From assembly GCA_947650365.1 (NCBI GenBank), contig OX393557.1, forward strand, positions 46,129,979-46,193,978: a stretch of DNA of 64,000 nucleotides, read 5' to 3'. The number at the start of each line of letters is the position of its first letter. The first letter of the stretch is position 1. The DNA comes from Chamaelirium japonicum (Eukaryota; Streptophyta; Magnoliopsida; Liliales; Melanthiaceae). Positions 31,782-43,023 of the stretch are shown here, in pieces. The notes beneath the pieces are model-generated. The model saw only the letters and a list, made by a program, of their open reading frames with translations, ran no database searches and had not been told where the DNA came from. Made by a program: the position numbers and the translations under genes.

Positions 31782-32904
31782 CACCAGATTGAATGTAAAA
31801 CAGGTATGGATGAGATAACATATCGTGGCTCTATGTAAAGTACGGATTGAATACATCTCAACTGTTCCCTATTGTTTATGGATGCATATTGACCGTTGAA
31901 TTGAATGTAAAAAGGGTATGCATGAATAAAATGGACATGTTGTAGCTATGTGCAAGTACAGATCAGATGATCCAAATGTACCTAGAGCACCCCACTGGGG
32001 GAGCAAAAGTCTTCCTAGATTGCCCCCTACGAGCTACGGGAGACAGAATTAGGAATGGACTTAACGCTAAAGACAAAAATTAGGGAGGGACTTAACACTA
32101 AAGGAAAACATCGACTGTCCTTAACGCTAAACATTAATTGTTTTCGGGACTGGACTCCAATTTCCAAAAAAAATAAAATAAGGGGGGCTTAGTGAGAGGT
32201 CCTTGACAAAAGATCGGGTTATGGTGAAGGTTAGCCAGCAAGATGGTGTTGCACCAGGTCCCTCCTGAAAAGGATGAAGCTAGAGCCAGTTCCACACGTG
32301 GCTTTTATCCATTTTTAATGACCAAATTGTTCCTTGGTGCATTCCCTTCATCCTTGTTACTTCGCTACAAGACTCAACCCGCAGATTTACCACAATGAGT
32401 TCACTATAGCAATTTTTTTTTTTACACGATTTTCATGAAAAAAAATTTGTTACAATAATCTCATTGTTGCAAAAGAGTAAGAATCTGCACAAATTGTTAC
32501 TCTACAAAGATTGTCACTCAATCTGCAAAGATTGTTACTCTTGCTATAGTGATTTCACTGTAGCAAAAAATTTACCGACAAGATTTTTCAAAAAAATTAA
32601 AAAATATACAGTGGTGTCACTATAACAAAAGAGTAACAATTTGCAGAGATTGTTACTCAACAAGATTGTTACTTAATTTGCGCAAATTATTAATCTTGCT
32701 ACAGTAAGCTTTTGTTAGGCTCGGATCGGTGCCCACATGTATAACTGCACGTAGGGGTCTTGCTCACGTGCACTGTCAGCCGCAGGGGTAAAAGAGATAT
32801 TTTTCTATTGGGAGACCTAAAGCTAATTAACCATATTGGCTATCTTTATCACTAAAATCGATTTCTTAGAAAGACCTATCATACATTACCCCAAAAATAT
32901 TATG
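31782..32904. other. Intergenic DNA with GCTACAGTGA hairpin repeats
   Basis: No gene. 32395-32710 repeats ATTGTTACTC, with the near-perfect hairpin GCTATAGTGA..TCACTGTAGC at 32543-32564. GCTTAGTGAGAGGTCCTTGA near 32178 resembles the TIR of the 36212-39162 element. Confidence 0.5.
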
Positions 32905-34520
32905 GTTATTTTGACTTACCCCCGCATTTTGATAATGCGTTTTGTGTTACCCCCCAAAATTGTTCAATATTAGTATTACCCCCCCCCCCCCCCCCCCCAC
33001 CCCATTTTATAAGGAACCGTATGTCGAGCGTCAAAATTAATCCTAATATTGAACAATTTGGGAGGTAACACAAGGAGTCAAAATAATCTTTTTTTTTTTT
33101 CTCTTATGTTTTTCCCCTCTTCATCTCTCTCGATCTCTATCCCTCTTCAAATGCAACAGCAGCCGCCCCTAACCCTATTTAAGAAAACCCTAACCACCCC
33201 CTAATCCCTACATCATCATCCCCCTCCTCCCCCCTCATCAAAGCTCTAACTCCCTCAAGAAATTAATTAGTTGGCTAGGGTTTGAAGGTTTTTTATATCT
33301 CCACCATCCCATTCAAGAAATTGGATTCAGATGAGCTGACCTGATCGTAGGGGGGTAGAAAAGAAAAAAGAAAATAGGGGGAAAAAGAGAGGGTTGACCT
33401 GGTCGACAGCCTTGGCCCTCCTCCTTGCTCCTTACCGATGGCTGCTCCCCTCCAAGCTCTAGCTGTGACTTCTTTGCCTTGACTGAAGCCACCAAACTAG
33501 AGAGAAGGGAGGAAGAGGAGGGGTCGAACTCTCCTTGCTTCGACTCCTCTTCCTCGATTGCTACCCCTCCTTAGTGGGAGATGGAGATCGTAAGGGCTTC
33601 GATGATGGGGAGGAGGGGACTGGATGATGTGGGGATGAGGGGGAATCAGTGGTTAGGGATTTCTTAAATAGGGTTAGGGGGAGCGGTGACTGTTGCTAGG
33701 GCTGCAACTCGGGCAGGTTGGGTTAGGTTGGGGGTCAACACAAGCCCAACCCAAGTACTAAAACCCCTAACCCTAACCCAACCCAACCTCAAACCCGAGA
33801 TGCTCGGCCCAAGCCCAACCTAAGCAAAAATATCTATGCTAGGGTTGGGCTCCGGTTAGTCCAGAGTTGTCCAGGTTCGGATATACTTATTATTTTAAAT
33901 TTTACCCTTTTATAGATCAAAATCTAAAAAGTACTTATACCTGCTAACATTATCATACAAATTTTTTTACATTTCTATCCATGCAATTTACTAGATCATT
34001 AGATAATGTCTTTATTTGATAATCAAGAAGCAAATAAATAATATGGAACTGGGTGAAACGGATGACTGTGACTGCGACCCCTCAACATATAAGTACTTGT
34101 GATGGTATGTACATATATATCACAAACTCATAGATATACATGAGTATTCGGGTGTCGGGTTGCTCGACCCCTCAACCTAAGCCCGACCCAAATTCAACTT
34201 GGATTGTCAACCCTAACCCAACCCAATCTTCAAATACATCAACCCAAACCCATCCAAAATTCGGGTTGGGTTAGGTCCATGAATCCGTCCATGTTGCAGC
34301 CATATATAGCTGTTGCGTTTGAAGGATGATAGAGATATAAATCAAGAGGGATGAGGGATGAAGAGGAGAAAACAGAAGAGAAAGGATTATTTTGATTAAC
34401 CCCCCCCCCCCCCCCCCCCCCCTTTTCTCCCATTTTTACGGCCGACATATGATTCCGTAAAAGGGGGGGGGGGGGGGGGGGGGGTTGGTTTTAAGTCAAA
34501 ATAACCCAAAACATAAAAGT
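32905..34520. repeat. Long foldback element with poly-C/poly-G arms
   Basis: Left arm 32905-33255 is an imperfect inverted copy of the right arm, about 33585-34520, once a nested MITE is removed. Matching landmarks in order: GGTTATTTTGACTTA, a C-run, TATGTCG, a CCCTCTTCATC block, AAATGCAACAG, and CCTAACCCTATTTAAGAAA. Poly-C lies at about 32981-33002 and 34400-34422, and poly-G at about 34464-34484. The unpaired centre (about 33256-33584) contains only a doubtful 60-aa ORF. Long TIRs suggest a Mutator-like or foldback DNA element. TSDs were not resolved. Confidence 0.7.
33697..34308. mobile_element. hAT-like MITE nested in the foldback arm (612 bp)
   Basis: It starts TAGGGCTGCAACTCGGG and ends near GTTGCAGCCATATATA. 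The TSD is ACTGTTGC/GCTGTTGC (33689-33696 and 34309-34316). Flanking sequence rejoins as the foldback arm. Confidence 0.78.
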
Positions 34521-35383
34521 AAAAAGGGTTAATTAGTCCTAAATCCCTCCACATGTCCTTATTTAAGCTAAAGGATACAAGTTGTTCAGATATTAGCTAA
34601 AGTCCCTCCCGAAGGACACGTTTGTACAACAAGTCCTTAATAAAAAAATATTAACATTTTTTTTATCCTTTAAATTACAAAGTTGCCACTCCAGCAAGAG
34701 TATCCATTCGTTTCCAGTAAGACTATCCATTTATCTTTGACATGAGTATCCATTTGCCGATTAACACTATACATGTAGCGATTACTACAATAATTTCACT
34801 GTAGCTACTACATCGAAAACACTGTAGCTACTACAGCGAAAACACTGTAGCAAAAGTATACATTCGTCTCCAGAAAGAGTATCCATTCGTCATCAGCAAG
34901 AGTATCTATTCATCAGGTGATATTGTGCATGTTGCGGTTACTATAGTGATTTCACTATAGCAAGAGTATCCATTCGTCTTCAGAAAGAGTATCCATTCGG
35001 CTAATTGATACTCTTGCTACAATGAAATCGTTATAGCAATGAACAATTCGATAAATTGATACTCTTACCAAATCGAATTGATACTCTTGCTATAGTGATT
35101 TCACTATAGGAGCTATATTAAAATCACTGTAGCAGCTATAGTGAAATCATTGTATCAGCTATAGTGAAATCACTGTAGCAACCGCTACATGCACAGTGTC
35201 AACTAGCGAATGGATACTCTTTATGGAGACAAATAAATACTCTTTCTGTAGCAAGTACGTGAGGGGGTAAATAAGGACGAGGAACTTGCTGTAGCACGTA
35301 ATGTTCAGGGGGAACTTGGTGCAATATTGAAACGTTGCCTGTCCTTTAGCTAATATATCATCTGCTAAAAGTACTTAGGCTAA
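34521..35383. other. Intergenic DNA with hairpin-motif and GTATCCATTCG repeats
   Basis: 34780-35190 alternates GTATCCATTCGTC-type repeats with GCTAYAGTGA..TCACTGTAGC hairpins on both strands. No gene was seen. Confidence 0.6.
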
Positions 35384-36201
35384 GGGGACGTTTGGTTTGG
35401 CTGGTTTTAAGTACTTATTGGACTTATTTGATAAATAAGTACTTTTTTATCCAAAAAGCCTGTTTGGTCGATTACTTTTTTGTAGTGCTTATTTTAAGAG
35501 AAGCTCTTTTTTCTCTTATTTCAGAAACAACCGGACCAAAGCTTTTTTGAAAGGGACTTTTTGCACTTATTCGCTCATCGTTTTTTTGCACTATTGAGCC
35601 CCTCACTTATTAGAAAATTACAGAGGATATAAATTGTTTTTACCTTTGACCTATCCGCTCCGCAGCTGCTCGAGAGGAAAAATATATCGCTCCTCTTCCT
35701 CGCAACCACCCTCCTCCGCCTCTCGTCTGCCCCTCGCGATTTGCAATGATCTGCACCCTTGTCCGCAGCCCACCCCCTCGTCTTTACCTTCGCCCCTCAT
35801 TCGCCCTCCTCCACAGTCCGCCCTCATTCGATCTTTGTCCACCCTCCTCTGCAGTTCGCCCTCCTCTACCCGTCGTTTGCACCTCCTCCGCCCATCGTCA
35901 GCCCTCCTCCACCCTCCTCCTTTGCAGTCCGCCCTCAATCTGCACCTCCACCATAGTCCGCCCTCCTCCGTAGTCCACCCCCCACTGTAGGACCTCCTTT
36001 GCCCCTTGTATGTCGCGAGATTTTCAACGAGACCTCCCCCGCCCCAAAACTATGACAATATTATCCCAAAATAAGCGCTATAAAAGAAAGGTTAACCAAA
36101 CACACGTTTTTATTTTAAGAGCTTATCTAAACAGAGTTGGCAAATGACTTTGCTTATTATAAGAGCTTTTTTCAGCAAACAGCTGAACCAAAACGCCCCC
36201 C
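35384..36201. mobile_element. Tourist-like (PIF/Harbinger) MITE, 818 bp, TSD TAA
   Basis: TIRs are GGGGACGTTTGGTTTGGCTG and, inverted, GGGGGGCGTTTTGGTTCAGC. The 3-bp TSD TAA is at 35381-35383 and 36202-36204. The middle (35640-36010) is a GC- and CT-rich block of GTCCGCCCTCCTCC repeats. Its ORFs are repeat artefacts. Confidence 0.78.
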
Positions 36202-36211
36202 TAAGTCTCCC

Positions 36212-39162
36212 AAGTAAAAATAAGGGCTAATGTGTGTAAGGTCCCTGAAAAAGAGATCGGTTTAGCCTAAGGATATACAAGAGATCAATTTAGCCTAAGG
36301 TCACTGCCTTCTTATGATAAACCTGACACTAACACACCCCCCCCCCATCTCTCTCCCGATCCTGACGACCTCCCAACTCCGGCGACCTCCAAACCCTGGT
36401 AGCTCGACCTCCCGACCCCAGCGAGCTCGACCTCCGGCGGCGGTGGGGAAGGGGGGTTCAGTTAGGTCCGGCGGCGGTGGCAGGGGAGGGGGGTTGGTTC
36501 ACTGGTTTTGTGGCATTTAATTTTTTTTTTAAATACTGTGAAGGACAATTTCTTCCATAGTATTGTATATGCAAAAAATGATCCGAGTCGTCTTTATTGC
36601 AAACACACGAAGATTACAGATGCAGGGACCCGGGGACTCGGGGGTGGTGAGCCGAGTACGGCGAATATTGATCAGGAGATTATGGGAGAGATCCTCTAGA
36701 GGGTCCCTTTGATCCGCGTCTCCACGTGGTATTCGTGCGAGAGCTCTAAAGGGGTTGCCCAGGACAGAGGTCTTTACAGGGTGAGGGTTCTTTAAGAGGC
36801 TAAGGAATATTCGCTGTTGCTTTTGTCCCTTCCGTGCTTCGCGCTTTCTCGGCTAGGGGTTTTCTGCGTCGCTCCTCAATCTTCGTGTCTTCCTCGATCC
36901 TTGCTAGACCTTGGCATCCTTGATCGTCGGTTTGTGGCGTCGATCGTGCTTTTGGCGTAGGCTTTGGTTTTGGCTTGGCTTTGGCATGGCTCTGGCTTTT
37001 GCTTTGCTTTGGCACTTGTGCTTGAACGTAGACGGGGGGAGACTTGCGATGCTTTCGTTCTTCTGGACTTCGCGTCGTATCTGCTAGAATGTGCGGTGCT
37101 TTTGCTCATGACCGGCGTAGTTGCTTGGCTTTGGCATTTGCGTTGCTTTGGCGCGGGCTTTACCGGGGCTTTTGCTTTGGCTTCTTGCGTTGGCTTTTGC
37201 TTCTGCGTTGACTCGATCTTTTTCTCGAACGGCGGTGGCTACTCCTTCAAGGCTTCTGGCTTCCTCGACGGTTTAGGCGTCGGCTCAACTTCTCTTCTTC
37301 TCTGGGCTTCTTTGGCGTGATCGGAGTCGAAGGGTTCATTTGAAGATGGCGATGGTGGCACCGATCTCCGTGCGACTGTTATAGCGTTGACTTTGCTTTG
37401 AAGACGACGGGTGTAGTGATGACTTTGCTTCTCTTCTTCTCCAGGCTTTTTATGCGTGATCGGGGTCGAAGGGTTCCTTTGAAGACGGTGGGGGTAGCAC
37501 CGATCTCTGTGCGATGGTTATAGCGTCGGCTTTGCTTTGAAGACGATGGGTGTAGCGACGCTTCGGGTGTTCCCCTCCAAGCTTTCTTCTTCGTGGATGG
37601 AGCAGGCGTTTGTCAAAGGCGACGGGGTGATGATGCTTCGATCTTCTTCTCCGGGCTTTTGGGCTTGATCGGAGTCGAAGGCTTGTTGGAGATGATGGGG
37701 TGGTGCCGCTCCGATCTTCTTCTCCGGTCTTTGCTTATGGCATCTTCTGAGTCGAAGGGTTCTTCTTCTCCGAGCTTTCTTCTTTGTGCATGGAGTCGAA
37801 GGCTTGATCTTCTTATGCAAGGGTCTTCACTTTGATGAGGGCTTTCAATGGACTAAGCCGGTCTCAAAGGGATAGGCTTGCCGGTGCCTCGTGAAGTCTT
37901 GGGTCGATGAAGAGCACGTCTCCTCTTCTGCAGAGCTCCTTTGCCTTCTCTTCGTCTTCGACCTGGCGACGGTTGTGGCGTCGGCTTCTTCTCCGGGCGT
38001 ATTTGGCGTAATCGGAGTTGAATGCTTTGTTAAAGATGACGGGTGTAGCGCCGCTTCAGGTATCCCTCTCTAAGCTTCTTTCTTTGTGAAATAGAGCGGA
38101 TGTTTGTTGAAGACGATGGGGTGATGCCGCTTCAATCTTCTTCTCCAGGCTTTTAGGCTTGATCGGAGTCGAAGGTTTGTTGGAGACGACGGGGTGATGC
38201 TGCTCCGATCTTCTTCTCCGGTCTTTACTTCTGGCGTCTTCGGAGTTGAAGGTTTCTTTTTCTCCGAGCTTTCTTCTTCGTGCACGGAGTCGAAGGGATG
38301 ATCTTCTTGTGCAAGGGTCTTCACGTTGATGAGGACTTTCGATAGACTAAGCCGGTCCCAAAGGGATAGGCTTGCCCGTGCCTCGTGAAGCCTTGGGTCG
38401 ATGAAGAGTAAGTCTCCTCCTCTGCATAGCTTCTTCGTTTCTTGCCATCCGACCTTTTGAGCCTTCCCCCTCCCCCTCTATTTATAGGTGAATGAGCGAA
38501 GGGGAGAGATATGGGAAGATTTATTTGAATCCCTTTAATATCTCTCCCATAACTACCCAAGATTTATTCATCCATTGATGAGGGGAATAAGCCTTTATTT
38601 GCTTTTCTTTTCTGGCGGAGTAGTTATGGCTCAATCCTTTTTGAATTTATTTGATTCTTGCACATAAAGTCGATGGCGACCCGTCTTCGTTTCTTGTCCG
38701 TCGGATCGAGGGATCGACACAGATCCACGCTTATGTAGACGTCATACGCAACGTCCCCCCGCGCATGGCGGTATTTGTTTCCTTTTTCTTCTTTTTTTTC
38801 CTTTTCTTTTCTTTCTTTCTTTTTTTTCCTTCTTTTATTTTATTTTCTTTCTTTTCTTTTCTTTTATTGCATGGCCGGCCACCCCTTGAGGGGTTTTGGG
38901 GCCCACCCGGCCCCTTGTTTGGTGCGGGTCGGGTCCGGTTTGCGTGTCGGGTTTGTCTCCGAGTTGGTGCAAGCAAGTCGGGTCCGGATCCGAGTGCGTG
39001 TCGGGTTTACCTCCGCATTGGTGCATGCAAGTCGGGGCTGCCTCTGTATAGGTGCATGTGAGTCGGGTCCGGGTTAGACACAATTTGTGTGTCTATAAGT
39101 ATTTCAAGAAACTTGGGCTTAACCGATCTCTTAGGGACCTCTCTTAAGTCCTACTTAAAATA
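36212..39162. mobile_element. Non-autonomous DNA element with about 50-bp TIRs (2.95 kb)
   Basis: The left end (36222-36265, GTAAGGTCCCTGAAAAAGAG then ATCGG) matches the inverted right end (39106-39160, GAGAGGTCCCTAAGAGATCGG). The inside has no transposase. It holds a GC-rich block at 36355-36500, a region rich in GGCTTTGG repeats at 36950-37260, the tandem duplication at 37561-38430, a T-rich tract at 38770-38870 and GGGTCGGGT-rich sequence to 39070. Superfamily and TSD are unresolved. Confidence 0.55.
37561..38430. repeat. Tandem duplication, period about 492 bp
   Basis: 37561-37935 and 38054-38430 are homologous in the same orientation. Both run from CTTC(C)GG, through TTGATCGGAGTCGAAGG, to AGGGATAGGCTTGCC and GGGTCGATGAAGAG. 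Smaller repeats of GAAGACGATGGGTGTAGCG occur at 37400-37560 and 38030. Confidence 0.85.
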
Positions 39163-39291
39163 AAGCTGAACTGACCGTAACCACACTCTCCCCGAACCGG
39201 ACCTTCTTCTGGGTTCGATCTGCCCTCCCGTTTATTCTATAGTCGAAGCGAGCTGAATTTCCCTCGAGTCCGCCCCCTTCCTCCCCACCTC

Positions 39292-39298
39292 GCGCGCG

Positions 39299-39344
<46 letters not shown>
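39292..39344. repeat. (CG)n(CT)n tract in the FRS 5' region
   Basis: A GC dinucleotide run leads into about 21 CT repeats, about 390 bp upstream of the FRS start codon. Such tracts are common in plant 5' UTRs and core promoters. Confidence 0.85.
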
Positions 39345-39348
<4 letters not shown>

Positions 39349-39418
39349 TGATAGCCTGATAGGGGTCTGGTACCAATCAGAACGAAAATCGAAACCAATT
39401 AACGCCGACAAATCAGCA

Positions 39419-39678
39419 GTAAGTCCCTCCCCCCCTTCTCCCTCTCTCTCCACTCCAGACGTCACGTTAGGGTTAGCTTTGTTTCAAAATTCCAACTTTT
39501 AATCCGCACCACCTGCTGCAAAGTCGTAAATAGAAATTTGGGCAATGACGAGGGTTTTTCTCCGAATTTTTATAAATTTTTTTCTTCATTTTTGATCACC
39601 ATTTAGGTCATTTTTGATGCTTATTGGACATTTTATCATTCCTTGTCTGTGGTTTTTTTTTTTTTTTGGATTTTTCAG
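39419..39678 (+). other. Probable 5' UTR intron of the FRS gene
   Basis: The donor GTAAGT at 39419 and acceptor TTTTTCAG ending at 39678 follow a T-rich tract. The sequence is AT-rich, unlike the flanking leader. Inferred from splice signals only. Confidence 0.5.
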
Positions 39679-39737
39679 TCTGAGAGTATGCACCAGATCC
39701 GTATTGGTCGCGAAGTGTTTTCATAGTATTTAGATCG

Positions 39738-41888
39738 ATGGAGGGAGCCTTGAGCGAAGACGATGCGCTGATTAGAGACAGCTCCATGGATCTCAATGAT
39801 AACATGACCGACCCTGACATGGCGATCGCTTTGGGTGCCCTCGGTGTCGAGCTGAGCACCCCCATTCCGCCACAGCTGCTCCACGTCGATAGCTCCGGCA
39901 TTGGGGAGCCTTCCATCGGGATGGAGTTCGACACCGACGAGGTCGCGAAGGAGTACTACATAGCCTACGCCAACCGTGTCGGCTTCGGCGTGCGCATGAA
40001 CAAGTCGCGGCGCTCCAGGAAGGACGACACCGTGATCATGCGGCGCTTCGTGTGCACGAGGGAAGGCTTCCATTCGAAGCGGGTGATCTATGACGATGGC
40101 AAGAAGAAGCGGAAGCGGGGGACCACGAGGGAGGGCTGCATGGCGATGATCGAGGTGATTCGTAAAGATCATGGCAAGTGGGTGGTCACTAAGCTCGTTA
40201 CGGAGCATACCCATTTGGTTGTGCTGCCCAGTAAAGTCCGGCCACATGCTGATAAGGTGTCGGTCCCACCTAATGCGCTCCTGCTGCATGGAGATTCGAG
40301 CGGGGGGTTCAATAATCTCAAGAACTTCAATAGGGGGATTAGAGTTAATCCCTTTGGGGAGGGAGGAGAAGCTCAAGGCCTTTTGGAGTATCTCAAGAGA
40401 ATGCAAGCCGAGAACCCTGCATTCTTTTATGCGATCCAAGTTGACAACAATAATTGTATGACCAATGTTTTTTGGGCCGATGCAAAATCTAGGATGGCCT
40501 ACCAGCATTTCGGTGATGCAGTGACATTCGACACGACGTACAAAAAAACAAAGTACATGATGCCGTTTGCGACATTCAGGGGTGTGAACAATCACTTGCA
40601 ATCTATTACTTTTGGTTGTGCATTGCTTATGGACGAGACGAAGGGTTCATATGTCTGGCTATTTGAGACTTGGGTTGCAGCCATGGGTGGACACCATCCA
40701 GTTTTGTTAATTACTGACAGGGATAAGGCTATGGAGGGAGCAATCACAAGGGTGTTTCCAAACACTCGTCATTGTTTTTGTAAGTGGCACATCTTAAGTC
40801 GATGCAAGCAAAAGCTTTCTGATGTTTATCTGAACCATCCTGCATTGCAAAGGGAGTTGAAAGAATGCATCAATGAGTCCGAAACAATTGAAGACTTCGA
40901 GACTCGTTGGGAGTACATCCTCAGTAAATATAACCTGTGGGAAAATCAATGGTTGCTCTCATTGTATAATATACGCCAGCAGTGGGCCTCGGTGTACCGG
41001 AAGGACATATTATTTCCGGAACTATCTCCATCTCAGAGATCTGAGAGTTTGAACAAGTTTTTTAAGAGGAATTTTAATGCAAAAACATCTTTACTTGGGT
41101 TTATCACACAATTTGATCAGTCCATGGCGTCTCAGTATGAGAAGGAAGCTCAGGCTGATTTTGCCACAATGTATTCTAAGCCTCCTTTAAAAACTCCGTC
41201 ACCCATGGAAAAACACGCTGCTGAAATTTATACAAATGCAGTATTTGAAAAGTTTCAGGAGGAGTTTGTTGAATCATTAGGTTATTATGTCGATAAAATT
41301 GAGGATGTCCCTGTTAGCAAGTACAATGTGACTAAGGAGGAGGACAATCGTATCAACTACCTCGTCAGCTTCAGTGAGTCTGATAGGAAAGCAAGTTGTA
41401 GCTGTTGCAAGTTTGAGTGTTCTGGCATTTTATGTAGGCATGTATTACGAGTCTTTTTCATTGTTGGGGTCCGTGTTCTCCCTGAAGAGTACATCTTGAA
41501 ACGATGGACAAGAAATGCAATGAGCAGTATTGTTCTAGATGAACGGGTTATCGAATCTGGACTTAACTTCCAGGAGTCTTTGGTTGCCTGGTACAATGAT
41601 CTTTGCCTTGACGCCATTAAATATGGTATGGAGGGGGCTGCATCAACGGAGACATATAAGGTTGCAAAGGCTGCACTTCAGAAGGCTTTTTCCGAAGTTG
41701 TTACCGCCAAGAACATGCAAAGGAGGGGTCAACAGAATATGCAGAGATTCGCCAGGCTGCAGAAGATGCAATATAAAATGCCTCTACCAAAGCTGCATCC
41801 AAAGAAGATAGGCACGAGAGCGGTTCAAAATGATGAAGCTAGTAGGAATAGAACAAGCGCGAAAGACGATATATCGTATGAACCATAA
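39738..41888 (+). CDS. FAR1-RELATED SEQUENCE (FRS) protein, 716 aa
   Basis: A complete frame for a transcription factor domesticated from a Mutator-like transposase. Residues about 61-160 are the FAR1 DNA-binding WRKY-GCM1-type zinc finger (GMEFDTDEVAKEYY, then Cys106, Cys134 and HTH157-159). About 264-357 is the MULE transposase domain with Asp at FDTTYKK and ITDRDKAM, followed by CFCKWH. About 541-575 is the SWIM finger, C554-x-C556 ... C566-x-H568. The C-terminal 100 residues are helical and basic. FRS proteins are nuclear regulators of light and developmental genes. Length is usual for the family. The start is the first in-frame ATG after a likely 5' UTR intron. The frame can also end by splicing into a short last exon (see finding). 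Confidence 0.95.
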   Translation: MEGALSEDDALIRDSSMDLNDNMTDPDMAIALGALGVELSTPIPPQLLHVDSSGIGEPSIGMEFDTDEVAKEYYIAYANRVGFGVRMNKSRRSRKDDTVIMRRFVCTREGFHSKRVIYDDGKKKRKRGTTREGCMAMIEVIRKDHGKWVVTKLVTEHTHLVVLPSKVRPHADKVSVPPNALLLHGDSSGGFNNLKNFNRGIRVNPFGEGGEAQGLLEYLKRMQAENPAFFYAIQVDNNNCMTNVFWADAKSRMAYQHFGDAVTFDTTYKKTKYMMPFATFRGVNNHLQSITFGCALLMDETKGSYVWLFETWVAAMGGHHPVLLITDRDKAMEGAITRVFPNTRHCFCKWHILSRCKQKLSDVYLNHPALQRELKECINESETIEDFETRWEYILSKYNLWENQWLLSLYNIRQQWASVYRKDILFPELSPSQRSESLNKFFKRNFNAKTSLLGFITQFDQSMASQYEKEAQADFATMYSKPPLKTPSPMEKHAAEIYTNAVFEKFQEEFVESLGYYVDKIEDVPVSKYNVTKEEDNRINYLVSFSESDRKASCSCCKFECSGILCRHVLRVFFIVGVRVLPEEYILKRWTRNAMSSIVLDERVIESGLNFQESLVAWYNDLCLDAIKYGMEGAASTETYKVAKAALQKAFSEVVTAKNMQRRGQQNMQRFARLQKMQYKMPLPKLHPKKIGTRAVQNDEASRNRTSAKDDISYEP

Positions 41889-42696
41889 CGCCACTGTGTT
41901 TATCTGTTCATGGCTATTTATTCATGCAACTGATTTACCTGCTGTAATATTGCTGCAGGGATTCAAATGATTCTGCTCTTAATGGTGACTCCCATTAATG
42001 GAAGTTTCTTTTTTTATGGTGCCAACTTTTTGTACACAATTAGTGTCACAAGTAGTTTCTATGCAACAATCATTTTTGAGGTATGGAGTAAAATATGCTA
42101 CCTCACATGCAAATTTTTATTATGTGTTGGGAAATTTCAGGTTATGTCAGCTGGTTGTTGGTGTAAATGGCCATGTTGTGAGGTCCATGATCATGATTAT
42201 GAATAATTTCTATTGATCTTCTTGCTACTTGTATAAGATTACCCCATCTTAGGTAAATGGTACATCATTAATGTTCTTGCATTCATCCACAAGTTTCTTT
42301 GTTCCAGAGGTCTCTAAAGTCTTTAGATATTCCTTTGTCCTTTTTTTTTTTTTTTTGAAGTGACCTCATGATCAGTACATCGCTTGCTAGTGCTTATAGC
42401 ACAAGATAAACCAAGATTCGAACCATACATTTGCCCTTAATATTGCCACACAGGAGCACTGAGCACATATAAATTCACCACGACGGCGAGAGATAAACCT
42501 AACACAAGGACTGGAGGGAGGCTCATGGGATTCCGATGCATGATGGACCAGGGGTCCTACCAATAACTTTTCACTCTAGGTGAAAATTATGGGTTTGAGA
42601 AAATGCTGATTTTCGAGGAAGTAGTAACGGATTTTGATCTACTTGTGATGATCGGATTGGAATGAAATTTGGTGGGGTTATAGGTCTAGAGATGAG
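41889..42696. other. FRS 3' region and intergenic DNA
   Basis: Contains a possible last exon at 41959-41998 and AT-rich 3' UTR-like sequence. No other gene was seen. Confidence 0.5.
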
Positions 42697-43015
42697 CATA
42701 GTAACAATATTCTCTGAATTATTGAAAAATTTGCGAATAATCCACGAGTTCAAGGGCAAATGAATTATTCGGCAACATAGGTTAAGCTCGAGTAACTCAT
42801 GAATTTTTTGGTTTTTGTGTGCTACCCATTTTAATTTAGGTATAAGTATACATTTTTATATCTATTAATATAGAATTACTAATGTAATATAATATATTTT
42901 ATGTTTTATGCTTATGAAATTCTTCCGAATTTATTCCGAATATTTTGGATATTTTCCGAGCTCCAAATTTTGCCCCCTCGCCGAATTATTCTCGAACGCC
43001 GAATTTGTTACTATG
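42697..43015. mobile_element. hAT-like MITE (319 bp)
   Basis: TIRs CATAGTAACAATATT and, inverted, CATAGTAACAAATTCGG. The degenerate 8-bp TSD is GAGATGAG/GGGATGTG. The interior repeats GAATTATTCG and its complement. The ORF starting at 42908 lies partly inside and is not a gene. Confidence 0.68.
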
Positions 43016-43023
43016 GGGATGTG

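Noticed and set aside
35634..35990. 118-aa Pro/Ser-rich ORF
   Set aside because: Repeat block inside a MITE. Several frames are equally open.
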